A DNA stretch of 64,000 bases from Acetobacteraceae bacterium (GTDB lineage Bacteria > Pseudomonadota > Alphaproteobacteria > Acetobacterales > Acetobacteraceae), in NCBI GenBank assembly GCA_947475245.1, contig CANJLW010000005.1:124001-188000 (forward strand). The letters are read 5' to 3'. Below are positions 9,393 to 18,335 of the stretch, in pieces. A program made the translations under genes and the position numbers. Every line of letters starts with the position of its first letter. The first letter of the stretch is position 1. The notes below the pieces were generated by a model, which was not told where the DNA came from, did not search any database, and saw only the letters and a program-made list of their open reading frames with translations.

Positions 9393-10334
9393 ATGTTTGG
9401 TTACATCGTTCGTCGTATTCTCATGACCATCCCGGTGATGCTTGTCGTCGCCGTGGTGGTCTTTCTGTTGCTGCATCTCAGCCCCGGCGATCCCGCCGCG
9501 ATCATCGCCGGCGATAACGCGACCGATGAGGATATTCAGCGCATCCGCGTCAGCCTGGGCTTCGACCGGCCGCTGCTGACGCAGTTCACCCTGTGGATCG
9601 GCGCGCTGGTCCAGGGCGATCTCGGCGTGTCGGTGTTCAACAAGGTCTCGGTCTGGGAACTGATCGTCCAGCGGATGGAACCGACGCTGATGTTGGCCGC
9701 GACCACGATGGGCTTTGCCGTGCTGATCGCCGTGCCCGTCGGCGTGCTCGCCGCCTGGAAGGCCGGCAGTTGGATCGACCATCTGATCATGGGCATCGCG
9801 GTGCTCGCGTTCTCCGCCCCGGTGTTCCTGATCGGCTACGGTCTGGTTTATCAGTTCGCCCGGGTCTGGCGCATCCTGCCGGTGCAGGGTTACACGCCCA
9901 TGGCGCAGGATTTTACCGGTTTCTGGCAACATCTGGTGCTGCCCGCCATCACCCTGGGCCTGGTCTTCGCCGCGCTGCTGGCGCGCATGACCCGCAGCAC
10001 CATGATGGATGTCCTGAACGAGGATTATATCCGCACCGCCCGCGCCAAGGGACTCGCGCCGTCGGCGGTGCTGATCCGCCATGCGCTGAAGAACGCCGCG
10101 GTGCCCATCGTCACCACCATCGGTCTGGGGATCGCCCTGCTGATCGGCGGTGTGGTGGTGACCGAGAGCGTGTTCGCCATCCCCGGCATCGGGCGGCTGA
10201 CGATCGAGGCGGTGACACAGCGCGACTACCCGGTGATCCAGGGCGTGATCCTGATCGCGTCCTTCGTCTATGTGCTGATCAATCTCGGCATCGATCTGAC
10301 CTACGCGCTGCTCGATCCCAGGATTCGCTACTGA
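9393..10334 (+). CDS. ABC transporter permease, DppB/OppB type
   Basis: This is a 313-residue inner-membrane protein with six predicted transmembrane segments, beginning MFGYIVRRILMTIPVML. The N-terminal motif HLSPGDPA and the cytoplasmic EAA-like loop (DYIRTARAKGLAPSAV) are typical of binding-protein-dependent peptide permeases. The stop overlaps the start of the next permease (TGATG), so translation of the two is coupled. Confidence 0.93.
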   Translation: MFGYIVRRILMTIPVMLVVAVVVFLLLHLSPGDPAAIIAGDNATDEDIQRIRVSLGFDRPLLTQFTLWIGALVQGDLGVSVFNKVSVWELIVQRMEPTLMLAATTMGFAVLIAVPVGVLAAWKAGSWIDHLIMGIAVLAFSAPVFLIGYGLVYQFARVWRILPVQGYTPMAQDFTGFWQHLVLPAITLGLVFAALLARMTRSTMMDVLNEDYIRTARAKGLAPSAVLIRHALKNAAVPIVTTIGLGIALLIGGVVVTESVFAIPGIGRLTIEAVTQRDYPVIQGVILIASFVYVLINLGIDLTYALLDPRIRY

Positions 10335-11158
10335 TGATGCGCATTTTTCGCCGCTATCCGCGCGTCGTCATCGGCGGGACGCTGCTGGCGATCCTGGTCG
10401 GGTTGTCGCTGCTGGCCCCCTGGATCGCGCCCTATGACCCGATCAAGCTCAGTGTCGCCAATCGGCTGAAGCCGCCGTCGGAAAAATTCTGGTTCGGCAC
10501 CGATGCCTATGGCCGCGACGTTCTGTCGCGAACTTTGTGGGGCGGGCAGATATCGCTGCTGATCGCGGTCTCCGTCGCCTTTGCCAGTACTGTGATCGGG
10601 ACCTCCATCGGTTTGATCGCCGGGTATTTCCGCGCCATGGACGCGGTGGTGATGCGGGTGATGGACGGGTTAATGGCGATCCCCGGCATCCTGCTGGCGG
10701 TGGCCATGCTGTCGCTGTCGAAGGCCAGCGTGCAGACCGTCATCATCGCCATCACCATCCCGGAAATCCCCCGCGTCGTGCGCCTGGTGCGCGCGGTGGT
10801 GCTGTCGCTGCGCGAGCAGACCTTCGTCAGCGGCGCCATATCCTCCGGCAGTCGCCTGCCGCGCATTCTGTTCCGCCACATCCTTCCGAATGCGCTGACA
10901 CCGATTATCGTGCAGGCGACCTACATCGCCGCCTCCGCCGTGTTGATCGAGGCTTATCTCGGCTTTCTCGGCGTCGGCACCCCGCCGGAGACGCCGTCCT
11001 GGGGCAATATCATCGCCGAGGGCCGCAATTTCATCATGCTGGCGATTTGGAGCGTGCTGTTCCCGGGCTTGTTCCTGGGCACCATGGTGCTGTCGATCAA
11101 TATCCTCGGGGACGGCATTCGCGACATGCTGGACCCCCGCATCGCCAAGCGTATCTGA
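10334..11158 (+). CDS. ABC transporter permease, DppC/OppC type
   Basis: The 274-residue protein starts at the overlapping ATG at 10334 (MMRIFRRYPRVVIGG). An N-terminal hydrophobic segment is followed by HWFGTD-like FWFGTDAYGRDVLSRTLWG, diagnostic of the DppC family, and five more membrane segments ending in MLDPRIAKRI. No ATPase genes (dppD/dppF) follow, which is unusual, so the nucleotide-binding subunits must be supplied from elsewhere. The longer frame beginning at 9593 is a shadow of the upstream permease. Confidence 0.92.
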   Translation: MMRIFRRYPRVVIGGTLLAILVGLSLLAPWIAPYDPIKLSVANRLKPPSEKFWFGTDAYGRDVLSRTLWGGQISLLIAVSVAFASTVIGTSIGLIAGYFRAMDAVVMRVMDGLMAIPGILLAVAMLSLSKASVQTVIIAITIPEIPRVVRLVRAVVLSLREQTFVSGAISSGSRLPRILFRHILPNALTPIIVQATYIAASAVLIEAYLGFLGVGTPPETPSWGNIIAEGRNFIMLAIWSVLFPGLFLGTMVLSINILGDGIRDMLDPRIAKRI

Positions 11159-11173
11159 GCGGGAAACACGACC

Positions 11174-12124
11174 ATGCCGAAGCGCATCGACATCGCCGAC
11201 GTCGAATTTTTCGGGTCCGGGCTGGATCGGCCGGAATGCGTGCTGCCGACCGCGTCGGGCGATATCTTCACCAGCTATCGCCATGGCGTCGCCCGCGTCG
11301 CGCAGGATGGCACGACCACGCTGATCGCCGGGCGCAATCGTCCCGACGATTTTCTGCCCAACGGCATCGCGCTGTTGCCCGACCGGTCTTTCCTGCTGGC
11401 CAATCTCGGGCGCGACGGCGGCGTCTGGCATATGGACGGGGACGGCACGCTGACGCCATGGCTGACGGAGGTCGACGGGCAGCGTCTGCCGCCGACCAAC
11501 TTTGTCGGGCGTGACGCGGCGGGGCGGACCTGGATTACCGTTTCCACCAAAGTCTACCCGCGCGAGAGCGTGCTGCGGAAAGACTGGGCCGACGGCTTCG
11601 TGGTGCTGGTCGACGATCGCGGGGCGCGCATTGTCGCCGATGGCATCGGTTTCACCAACGAAGGCATCGTCGATCCCACCGGCAGCTTCCTCTATGTCAA
11701 CGAAACCATGGGCCGCCGGCTCAGCCGGTTTCCAATCCGCGGGGATAACAGCCTGGGGGACAAGGAAGTGGTCTGCCAGTTCGGCGCGGGCGGCTTCGCC
11801 TATGACGCGAACGGCGATGTCTGGATCGTCAGCGTGGTTTCGAACCGTGTCATTCATGTCGACGTGAAGTCCGGCAAGGATACGCTGATCCTCGAGGATT
11901 GCGACGCCGCCCTGGTGGCGGAGGCCGATCATTTCCACGCGACATCGGTCATGCCGCGACGCTGCCTGGATGCCGGTCAGGTTCGCCCGCTGGGCAATGT
12001 CGCGAGTATCGGCTTCGGCGGCCCCGATCTGAAGACGGTGTTTCTGGGCAGCCTGTTCAACACGCGCATCGGTCGGTTCCGCTCCGACATCGCGGGGGCG
12101 GAGCCGGTGCAGTTTCGCTACTGA
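11174..12124 (+). CDS. SMP-30/gluconolactonase-family protein
   Basis: This 316-residue beta-propeller hydrolase lies 15 bp after the permease, with no signal peptide. Calcium and active-site motifs of the SMP-30/LRE family are recognisable: PECVLPTASGDIF near residue 18, FLPNGIALLPDRSFLLANLG near 57, and PTGSFLYVNETMGRRLSRF near 167. Members hydrolyse lactones of sugars or other organic acids. As the last gene of the operon, it may hydrolyse a lactone formed from, or imported as, the transported substrate; that link is an inference. Confidence 0.85.
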   Translation: MPKRIDIADVEFFGSGLDRPECVLPTASGDIFTSYRHGVARVAQDGTTTLIAGRNRPDDFLPNGIALLPDRSFLLANLGRDGGVWHMDGDGTLTPWLTEVDGQRLPPTNFVGRDAAGRTWITVSTKVYPRESVLRKDWADGFVVLVDDRGARIVADGIGFTNEGIVDPTGSFLYVNETMGRRLSRFPIRGDNSLGDKEVVCQFGAGGFAYDANGDVWIVSVVSNRVIHVDVKSGKDTLILEDCDAALVAEADHFHATSVMPRRCLDAGQVRPLGNVASIGFGGPDLKTVFLGSLFNTRIGRFRSDIAGAEPVQFRY

Positions 12125-12152
12125 TCCGTCAGGCGGGTATCCGTCAGGCGGG
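12124..12152. repeat. 14-bp tandem direct repeat, 15-bp period
   Basis: ATCCGTCAGGCGGG occurs at 12124-12137 and again at 12139-12152. It lies in the convergent junction between the lactonase gene and the MFS gene and runs into the last codons of the latter. It probably arose by replication slippage. Confidence 0.8.
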
Positions 12153-13361
12153 CGTCGGCAGCACTTTCGGCAATTGCGACACGATCGCCAGCGTCAGCGC
12201 GCCGGCACCGGCCAGGATCCAGAACAATGTGTCGAAGCCGAAGTGCCCGTAGACAAAGCCGATCAGCGGCAGCGCAACGGCCAGGGTTGAGAAACTGACG
12301 ACATAGCGCACACCGTAGACGCGGGCGCGGAACGCACCGCTCGCCATCTTGCCGATCATGTAATCGTTGATCGGGATTTGCCCGAACGCGCCCAGCATGA
12401 AGCCCAGCGCCACGGCCAGGGCGACGGCGTCATGCAGGCCGGGCATTGCGGCGAAGAACACGATCTGAATTGCCGCCACCGTCATGAATACCGGCCGCGG
12501 GCCATGGCGGTCGAGCATCTTGCCGACCACAAGCTGCGCGAGGGAGGCGACGGTGAACACGATGAAGGCGAAGCCGCCGACCATCGTCGCGACATTGCCG
12601 CGTCCGCTCCAGGCCGCCAGCTCGCCGGCGATGCCCTGCAACCGCTCGTCAAAGATTTTCGGCAGGGCGAAGGTGGTGGACTGAAAGACAATGCCGGAAA
12701 TGGCGGTGGTCAGGAACACGATGACCGACACCCGCAGCATGGCGGCACGATAGGCGGCGCTGGGCGGAGCCGCCGCCGCGGCGACAACGGCCGCCGTCTT
12801 GGGTGCGCTCAGCTCCGGCCAACGCAGCGCGATATACAGCAGGCCCAGGCCGACGGAGACCACGCCGGGGACGATGAAGGCGCTGCGCCAGCCGCCGTGA
12901 TCGATGAAGAAGCCGGTCAGCAGGGCGGCGCTGGCCACGCCCAAATTGCCGAACACGCCGTTGACCGCGATCCGCATGCCGGTATTGCGCCACTTCGCGG
13001 TGACGATCGCCAGACCGACGGGGTGATAGATCGCGGCGAACATGCCGACGACGAACAGCCCGATCCCCACCTGCAACGGTGAGGCGGCGAAGCCGGTGGC
13101 GATGGAGGCACAGCCGATGCCGATGAAGAACACGCACATCATGCCCTCCCGGCTCCATTTATCGGCGAGCCATCCGGCGGGCAGGGAGAACAGGCCAAAG
13201 GCGAAAAACCCTGGCGTCGCATAGGTCAGCAGATCGCTGTAGGGCACGCCCCATTCGCGCGTCAGCGCCAGAGCGGCGACGGTGGCGAAGACCAGGGTAA
13301 ACAGATGGTCCATGAAATGGCCGATATTCAGCAGCAGGAAATGCGTGCGGTCTCGATTCAT
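12144..13361 (-). CDS. MFS transporter
   Basis: This 405-residue integral membrane protein has about 12 transmembrane segments, beginning MNRDRTHFLLLNIGHFMDHLF. The typical MFS loop FSLPAGWLADKWSREGMM lies between TM2 and TM3, and the family N-terminal pattern HFMDHLF near residue 15 is shared with sugar/organic-acid and fosmidomycin-resistance-like carriers. The substrate is unknown. Its start codon lies within a 13-bp inverted repeat (see 13307-13371). Confidence 0.88.
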   Translation of the reverse strand: MNRDRTHFLLLNIGHFMDHLFTLVFATVAALALTREWGVPYSDLLTYATPGFFAFGLFSLPAGWLADKWSREGMMCVFFIGIGCASIATGFAASPLQVGIGLFVVGMFAAIYHPVGLAIVTAKWRNTGMRIAVNGVFGNLGVASAALLTGFFIDHGGWRSAFIVPGVVSVGLGLLYIALRWPELSAPKTAAVVAAAAAPPSAAYRAAMLRVSVIVFLTTAISGIVFQSTTFALPKIFDERLQGIAGELAAWSGRGNVATMVGGFAFIVFTVASLAQLVVGKMLDRHGPRPVFMTVAAIQIVFFAAMPGLHDAVALAVALGFMLGAFGQIPINDYMIGKMASGAFRARVYGVRYVVSFSTLAVALPLIGFVYGHFGFDTLFWILAGAGALTLAIVSQLPKVLPTPA

Positions 13362-13371
13362 TTCATGGACC
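13307..13371 (-). promoter_or_regulatory. Inverted repeat that could sequester the MFS start codon
   Basis: GGTCCATGAAATG at 13307-13319 is the exact reverse complement of CATTTCATGGACC at 13359-13371. In the minus-strand mRNA the 5' arm contains the MFS initiation codon and the 3' arm encodes residues of FMDHLF, with a 39-nt loop. A 13-bp perfect stem over an AUG could limit initiation. The upstream ATG at 13366 forms a two-codon M-K-stop frame that overlaps the real start. The structure is seen; regulation is inferred. Confidence 0.4.
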
Positions 13372-13400
13372 CCCTGGTTACCGATGGGTGTATTTGGCCG

Positions 13401-14492
13401 TCACAGCAATACGCAATGCTCCGGCGCGAAAGACAGGGTGACGGGCGCGCCTTCGTCGAACAGTTCCGTCGGCGGGCGGCGCACGATCAACTGTCCCGCC
13501 GGCCAATCGACCACGTACTGGATGAAATCGCCGTGGAACATCCGGCGATGGATCGTGCCGTTGACGGCGTTGTGCGCGCCTGAGGATTGTCCGAAATGAA
13601 TATAGGAGGAGCGCAGCGCCACGGTCTCTCCGGCAGTCTTGCCCGTCGCGGGGACGGCGATCTTCAGCGTGACGCCGCCCTCGGCCGCGAACAGCAGACC
13701 CCCGTTCGCTCCGGTGCCGGCGACCTTGCCCTTGATCATGTTGGCCGATCCGACGAAGTCGGCGACGAAATGGCTGACGGGTTGGTTATAGATCGCTTCC
13801 GGCGGGCCGAGCTGTTCGATCCGGCCGGCGTTCATGACGATGACCCGATCGGAAATCGCCAGCGCTTCTTCCTGATCGTGCGTCACGTAGAGTGAGGTGA
13901 TATCGAGCCTGCGCTGCAATTCCCGCAGTTCGACGCGCATTTCCGCGCGCAGCTTGGCGTCGAGGTTGGACAAAGGCTCATCAAACAGCACGACATTGGG
14001 CGAAAAGGCGATGGCGCGCGCGACGGCGACGCGTTGCTGCTGGCCGCCCGACAGGTTCGACGACGGGCGGTCGGCGTATTGCGTCATCTGCACCATATCC
14101 AGGACGCGGTTGACGTTCGACGCGATCTCCGCCTGCGGGAGTTTGCGCACCCGCAGCCCGTAGGCGACGTTTTCAAACACCGTCATATGCGGCCAGATCG
14201 CATAGGACTGAAACACCATCGACACGCCGCGCTTTTCCGACGGGATGTTGCGCCGTTCGGCCGAGGAATACACGGTTTGGTTATTCAATCGGATCGTCCC
14301 GCCGCTGGGCGTTTCCAGCCCGGCGATGGCGCGCAGCGTGGTTGTCTTGCCGCAGCCGGAGGGGCCGAGCAGGGTGACGAGTTCGCCGGGGGCGATGGCG
14401 AAACTGACGCCTTGAACGGCGGTGGTATCGCCGTATTTGACCACCAGATCGCGCACCTCGATGCGCGGCTGAGCGGCTTGGTCGGACTTCAT
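13401..14492 (-). CDS. ABC transporter ATP-binding protein (Fe3+/spermidine type)
   Basis: The 363-residue ATPase starts at the ATG at 14492 (MKSDQAAQPRIEVRDL). Walker A GPSGCGKTT, the Q-loop in SMVFQSYAIWPHMTV, signature LSGGQQQRVAVARAI and Walker B VVLFDEPLSNLDAKLR are all intact, with the H-loop in VTHDQEEAL. The C-terminal 120 residues form the TOBE/regulatory domain of the PotA/FbpC/UgpC group. The start overlaps the permease stop by 4 bp. It energises the adjacent permease and binding protein. Confidence 0.95.
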   Translation of the reverse strand: MKSDQAAQPRIEVRDLVVKYGDTTAVQGVSFAIAPGELVTLLGPSGCGKTTTLRAIAGLETPSGGTIRLNNQTVYSSAERRNIPSEKRGVSMVFQSYAIWPHMTVFENVAYGLRVRKLPQAEIASNVNRVLDMVQMTQYADRPSSNLSGGQQQRVAVARAIAFSPNVVLFDEPLSNLDAKLRAEMRVELRELQRRLDITSLYVTHDQEEALAISDRVIVMNAGRIEQLGPPEAIYNQPVSHFVADFVGSANMIKGKVAGTGANGGLLFAAEGGVTLKIAVPATGKTAGETVALRSSYIHFGQSSGAHNAVNGTIHRRMFHGDFIQYVVDWPAGQLIVRRPPTELFDEGAPVTLSFAPEHCVLL

Positions 14493-16168
14493 TGCTTGGC
14501 TCCGGAAACGCTGCGGGCGACGCGGAACATGATCGCGACCGCGATGAAAACCATGACTGTCTGCATCAGTGCCATGGCGGCGGACAATTCGGAGCTGGAC
14601 GACAGCCAGGAATTGACGATGGACGGCGCGATGACCTTGGAATGCGGCCCCATCAGAAAGACGGAGACACCCAGTTCGCGCACGCTGGCGATGAAGATCA
14701 GCAGCCAGGCGGCGACCAGCCCCGGTTTCAGCAGCGGCAGGGTGACTGTGCGCATCTGATGGCTCCAGGACGCGCCGCAGACCCGGGCGCACTCTTCCAG
14801 GCTTTTGTCGATTTGCAGCACGACGCCGGCGATGGTGCGCAGGCCCAATGGCATGAACACGGTGAAGTAGGCGATGCCCAACAGCCAGAGCGTGCCGTAG
14901 ATGGGGATGGGGATGTTGATCCAGGCCCAGAGCAGGCCCAGGCCGAACACCAGCCGCGGCACGGCGGCCGGCACCATGGCGACATATTCCATCACGCCGC
15001 GTCCGGGCATGCGCGAGCGGAAGATGATCCAGGCCATGATGCCCAGGATCGGCACGCCGAAGGTGGCGACAACGACGCCGAGGATCATGCTGTTCGCGAA
15101 GGCGGGGGCCAGCGAACCCATGGCCAGGGCGGTTTCGTAGTTCGCCAGCGTGAATTGCATCTGGGAGACGATGACCGTGGCGAATTGCTGAAACGACGTC
15201 AGCGTCAGCGCGCCCAAGGGCAGCAGCACGGCGACGAAGATGTAGCCCCAGGCGATCGCCATAAGCAGATACTTCAACCAGCCGACATCCATCGGGCGTG
15301 GCCGGAACGCCTTACCGGTGATGGTGGTATAGCTGCCCTTGCGGATGATCAGCCGCGACAGGCCCAGCGTGATGAGCATGGCGCCGAACAGCGACAGGCC
15401 CATGGCCGCCGCGCGTCCGTAATCCGGCGGGAACGACAAGGTCGATTGCCAGATCGCCGTGGTCACCACGTAATAGCGACCGGGAATGCCCAGCACGAAG
15501 GCGGCGGCGAAGGAACCCAGCATTTCCGAAAAGACGAAGATCGTCGCCGACAACACGCCGGGGGCAACCAGCGGCAGCGTGATCTTCAGCGTCGTGCGCA
15601 TCTTGCCGGCGCCCAGCACGCGGGAGCTTTCCTCCAGCGACGGGTCCATCGATTTCATGGAGGCGGAGATCATGACGAAGGCGACGGTGCCTTCGAACAG
15701 CGCCATGACCCAGGCGATGCCCCAAGGCGAGTAGATGTTGAAAAAGTCGAAATCCAGACCGGTCGAGCGCCAGAGCTGATTCAGCAATCCGGTCTTGGGA
15801 CCCAGCAGCACGCCCCAGGCGAGCGCGCCGATCAGCGGGGTCATGTAGTACGGCAGTTCCATCAGACGTTCGAGCTTCTCCCGCCCGGGAATGGCGGTGC
15901 GGGTCAGGATCCAGGCCTGAATGAAGCCGAACAGCACCGCCAGCACGGTGGCGATGCTGGCCACCAGCAGCGTGTTGGTGATGACGCGGGAATCCTCGAA
16001 CAATTCGAGGTAGTTGCCGAGACCGTATTCTTCCGGCGGGAAGGTCTGTGCGTCGCCGATATTGAAGGATTCGATGACCAGATAGACCAGCGGGTACAGC
16101 ACGAGCGCGCCGCACACCACCAGCAGGATGGTCATGATCCAGCTCTGGGCGGAAAATTTCAACATCAT
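14489..16168 (-). CDS. ABC transporter permease, fused two-domain Fe3+-type (FbpB-like)
   Basis: This 559-residue membrane protein carries two copies of the permease domain, each with an EAA-type loop: SMDPSLEESSRVLGAGKMRT near residue 190, and QIDKSLEECARVCGASWSHQ near residue 465. The fused architecture is typical of ferric-iron/aminoethylphosphonate-type importers. It lies between the binding protein (6-bp gap) and the ATPase (4-bp overlap). The ligand is not determined by the sequence. Confidence 0.93.
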   Translation of the reverse strand: MMLKFSAQSWIMTILLVVCGALVLYPLVYLVIESFNIGDAQTFPPEEYGLGNYLELFEDSRVITNTLLVASIATVLAVLFGFIQAWILTRTAIPGREKLERLMELPYYMTPLIGALAWGVLLGPKTGLLNQLWRSTGLDFDFFNIYSPWGIAWVMALFEGTVAFVMISASMKSMDPSLEESSRVLGAGKMRTTLKITLPLVAPGVLSATIFVFSEMLGSFAAAFVLGIPGRYYVVTTAIWQSTLSFPPDYGRAAAMGLSLFGAMLITLGLSRLIIRKGSYTTITGKAFRPRPMDVGWLKYLLMAIAWGYIFVAVLLPLGALTLTSFQQFATVIVSQMQFTLANYETALAMGSLAPAFANSMILGVVVATFGVPILGIMAWIIFRSRMPGRGVMEYVAMVPAAVPRLVFGLGLLWAWINIPIPIYGTLWLLGIAYFTVFMPLGLRTIAGVVLQIDKSLEECARVCGASWSHQMRTVTLPLLKPGLVAAWLLIFIASVRELGVSVFLMGPHSKVIAPSIVNSWLSSSSELSAAMALMQTVMVFIAVAIMFRVARSVSGAKQ

Positions 16169-16174
16169 GCGTCC

Positions 16175-17239
16175 TTAGCGCAGCCCGATCAGTTTGTCCC
16201 ATTCACGGACATACTGGGTGTGCGTGGCCTGGAAGGCGGGCCAGTCGTCGGGGGTCAGCAGTTTGAAGCTTTTGATCGGCAGTCCGCCCGGCGGCGGTTC
16301 GATGTCCTCTCGCGGGGAGTGGTAGTACAAAATCCGCGCCATGGCGGTCTGGCCGGGCACGCCCAGGAACCAGTCCAGGAACAGGCGGGCTGCATTCGGA
16401 TGCGGGGCTTCGGCGATCGCGCCATAGGGCTGCGGCGCGGCGATCATGCCTTCGGGCGGAACGACGAATTCGACCGGGGCGCCCTTGGCCTTCATGATGA
16501 GATAGCCGGAGTATTGGGCGGTCATGACGATCTTGTCCTGCCCGTTCACCAGACGATCGAACTGCTGCACGTAGCTGTCGAAGCCGCGCGGTTTCAACGC
16601 GGTGTAGCGCGACCAGTAATCCGGGCCGTAGAGGTTGCGCAGCATGTACCAGGTGACGTGCTGCAGGCCGGAAATCGTGACCTTGACATTGATCGAGTCC
16701 GCCCATTTCGGATCGTAGACGTCCAGATAGGTTTTCGGCGCGTCGGCCGGGGCGACCTGAGTCGGGTTATAGGCGATGCCGGCGGTGACGATGCCGCCCC
16801 AGGTCCAGAAGCCCTCCGGGTTGCTTTTGAATCCCGGCTTGTACGCCGCCATTTCCGGGGACACGTAGGCCATGTAGCCGCCTCGCTTCACGAAATCGGC
16901 CGCGAAGCTCATGTCGGAGATTTGCATGACGTCGGCGAGGTAGACCTTGCCCTGACGTTCCGCGAGCAGCTTCGCGTAGAGTCCGCCCGCCTGCGCGCGC
17001 AGATAGGTGGTGCGAATTTTCGGGAACATCGCCTTGAAGCGGCCCAGCAGCGCCTCTCCGGCCGATTCCGGATCGGTGGAATACAGAGTCAGCGCGCCTT
17101 CTTCTTCCGCCTTGGCGACATCGGCGCAGGTCTTGAACCCGTCCATCTGACGCGGCGTGGCGCAGACGTCGGCGGCGTGGGCGGCCACTGAGAACAGCAA
17201 CGCCGCGAGAAAGAATCCGATTGGCAATCGAAGACGCAT
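16175..17239 (-). CDS. ABC extracellular substrate-binding protein (Fe3+/organic ligand type)
   Basis: This is a 354-residue precursor with a signal peptide (MRLRLPIGFFLAALLFSVAA, cleaved near HAA-DV). The mature protein is a SBP_bac_6/8-like periplasmic protein, with EGALTLYSTDPESAGEALLGRFKAMFP at the start of the fold and a C-terminal AIAEAPHPNAARLFLDWFL motif. It is the first gene of a three-gene minus-strand importer operon. Iron, thiamine, phosphonate and polyamine are all possible ligands. Confidence 0.9.
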   Translation of the reverse strand: MRLRLPIGFFLAALLFSVAAHAADVCATPRQMDGFKTCADVAKAEEEGALTLYSTDPESAGEALLGRFKAMFPKIRTTYLRAQAGGLYAKLLAERQGKVYLADVMQISDMSFAADFVKRGGYMAYVSPEMAAYKPGFKSNPEGFWTWGGIVTAGIAYNPTQVAPADAPKTYLDVYDPKWADSINVKVTISGLQHVTWYMLRNLYGPDYWSRYTALKPRGFDSYVQQFDRLVNGQDKIVMTAQYSGYLIMKAKGAPVEFVVPPEGMIAAPQPYGAIAEAPHPNAARLFLDWFLGVPGQTAMARILYYHSPREDIEPPPGGLPIKSFKLLTPDDWPAFQATHTQYVREWDKLIGLR

Positions 17240-17326
17240 GGCACCCTCCCGATCCGCCCGGCGGACGGATTATTGTTGCAAGCGTTAGAGCATATGCGTT
17301 CAGGCCAGGGAAGGCGAAGAGGTCGG

Positions 17327-18331
17327 CTACAATCCCGGGCACCCCGGTGCGCCGAACAGCGCCGAAGCGCCGCAGACCGAGGCGAACATCCCGGCGGCAT
17401 CGTGTCCGATCCCGGGGATCGCGTAGATGCGATGGCGCACCAGGTTCGGGTGACGGTTTTCCAGATAGAACAAATGCTGCATGCCGCGATTGAAGCGGTT
17501 TTCCCCCTGTGCCGCGGCGGCGCAGGAGCGATCCAGCATCGGATGGTTCGGATCGTTATCGCGATCGCCCAGCAAATACACCACATCGCGTCGGATGTAG
17601 CGCGCCTCCAACCCCTCGGTCGGGCCGACATAGGGCGGCGGGTTGGCAATGCCGTACTTCCAGTGCCCGACGGCCGAACAATCGGATCGCGGCCGAGGGA
17701 GCATGTCGCCGAACCAAAGGTATGAGGACGGGTTTGCGACGACATAGCGGAGACTGATGCCGACGGTAGTCAGAAGGGATTCGCCCCGCCCGGCGACGGC
17801 ATAGCGCTGCACCGCCTGCGCCCCGGCGGAGTGGCCGGCGAGCACGACATGGCGCAGGGTCGGAAACAGTGCCCGATCGGCAAGACGGGCGAGCAGGGCA
17901 TCGAGCACATCGAAAGAGGACAGTCCCGCCGGTGCCATGGCGGCGTCGCCGTCCTTCCATCCGGACGGCTTCCACCGCAGCATCTCGCTGCCCAGACCGT
18001 GGTCGGCGACATCGGGCTGGGTCAGGAACTGCGGCACGATCAGCAGGGTTTGCGCTTCGTCCGCGCCGGCCGCCGCCCGTGCCGAGCGTGCTGCGCGCAG
18101 GACTGATTCGGCGTTGCGCAGCGCGCCATGGACGATCACCACGGCGCGGGTGACCTCCGGACGTACTCGGGTCCAATCCGCCGATATATGCAGCGGCACG
18201 CTGCCTTGACCCGATGGACTGCTGACTGTGAACCGGCCCTCGAGGATCGTCTTTACCGGCAGCGCCTCCTCCGCCCGCGACGACACCGACGCGCAGCACG
18301 ACAGGATGAAAGCCAGGATCAGGCGGCGCAT
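17327..18331 (-). CDS. Secreted alpha/beta hydrolase
   Basis: The 334-residue precursor has a lipoprotein-like or Sec signal peptide (MRRLILAFILSCCASVSSRA). The nucleophile elbow GHSAG lies near residue 165 within VVLAGHSAGAQAVQRY, and IPGIGHDAAGMF near the C-terminus supplies the likely catalytic His. A probable oxyanion-hole strand is VVIVHGALRNAES. The substrate is unknown; it could be an esterase or lipase-like enzyme. It ends 4 bp after the start side of the luciferase-like gene region and is probably cotranscribed with it. Confidence 0.8.
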   Translation of the reverse strand: MRRLILAFILSCCASVSSRAEEALPVKTILEGRFTVSSPSGQGSVPLHISADWTRVRPEVTRAVVIVHGALRNAESVLRAARSARAAAGADEAQTLLIVPQFLTQPDVADHGLGSEMLRWKPSGWKDGDAAMAPAGLSSFDVLDALLARLADRALFPTLRHVVLAGHSAGAQAVQRYAVAGRGESLLTTVGISLRYVVANPSSYLWFGDMLPRPRSDCSAVGHWKYGIANPPPYVGPTEGLEARYIRRDVVYLLGDRDNDPNHPMLDRSCAAAAQGENRFNRGMQHLFYLENRHPNLVRHRIYAIPGIGHDAAGMFASVCGASALFGAPGCPGL

Positions 18332-18335
18332 CGGC

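Noticed and set aside
14492..17191. 899-codon plus-strand frame opposite the Fe3+-type transporter
   Set aside because: It is the antisense shadow of three genes with clear ABC signatures and is rich in Arg, Gln, His and Asp typical of such shadows.
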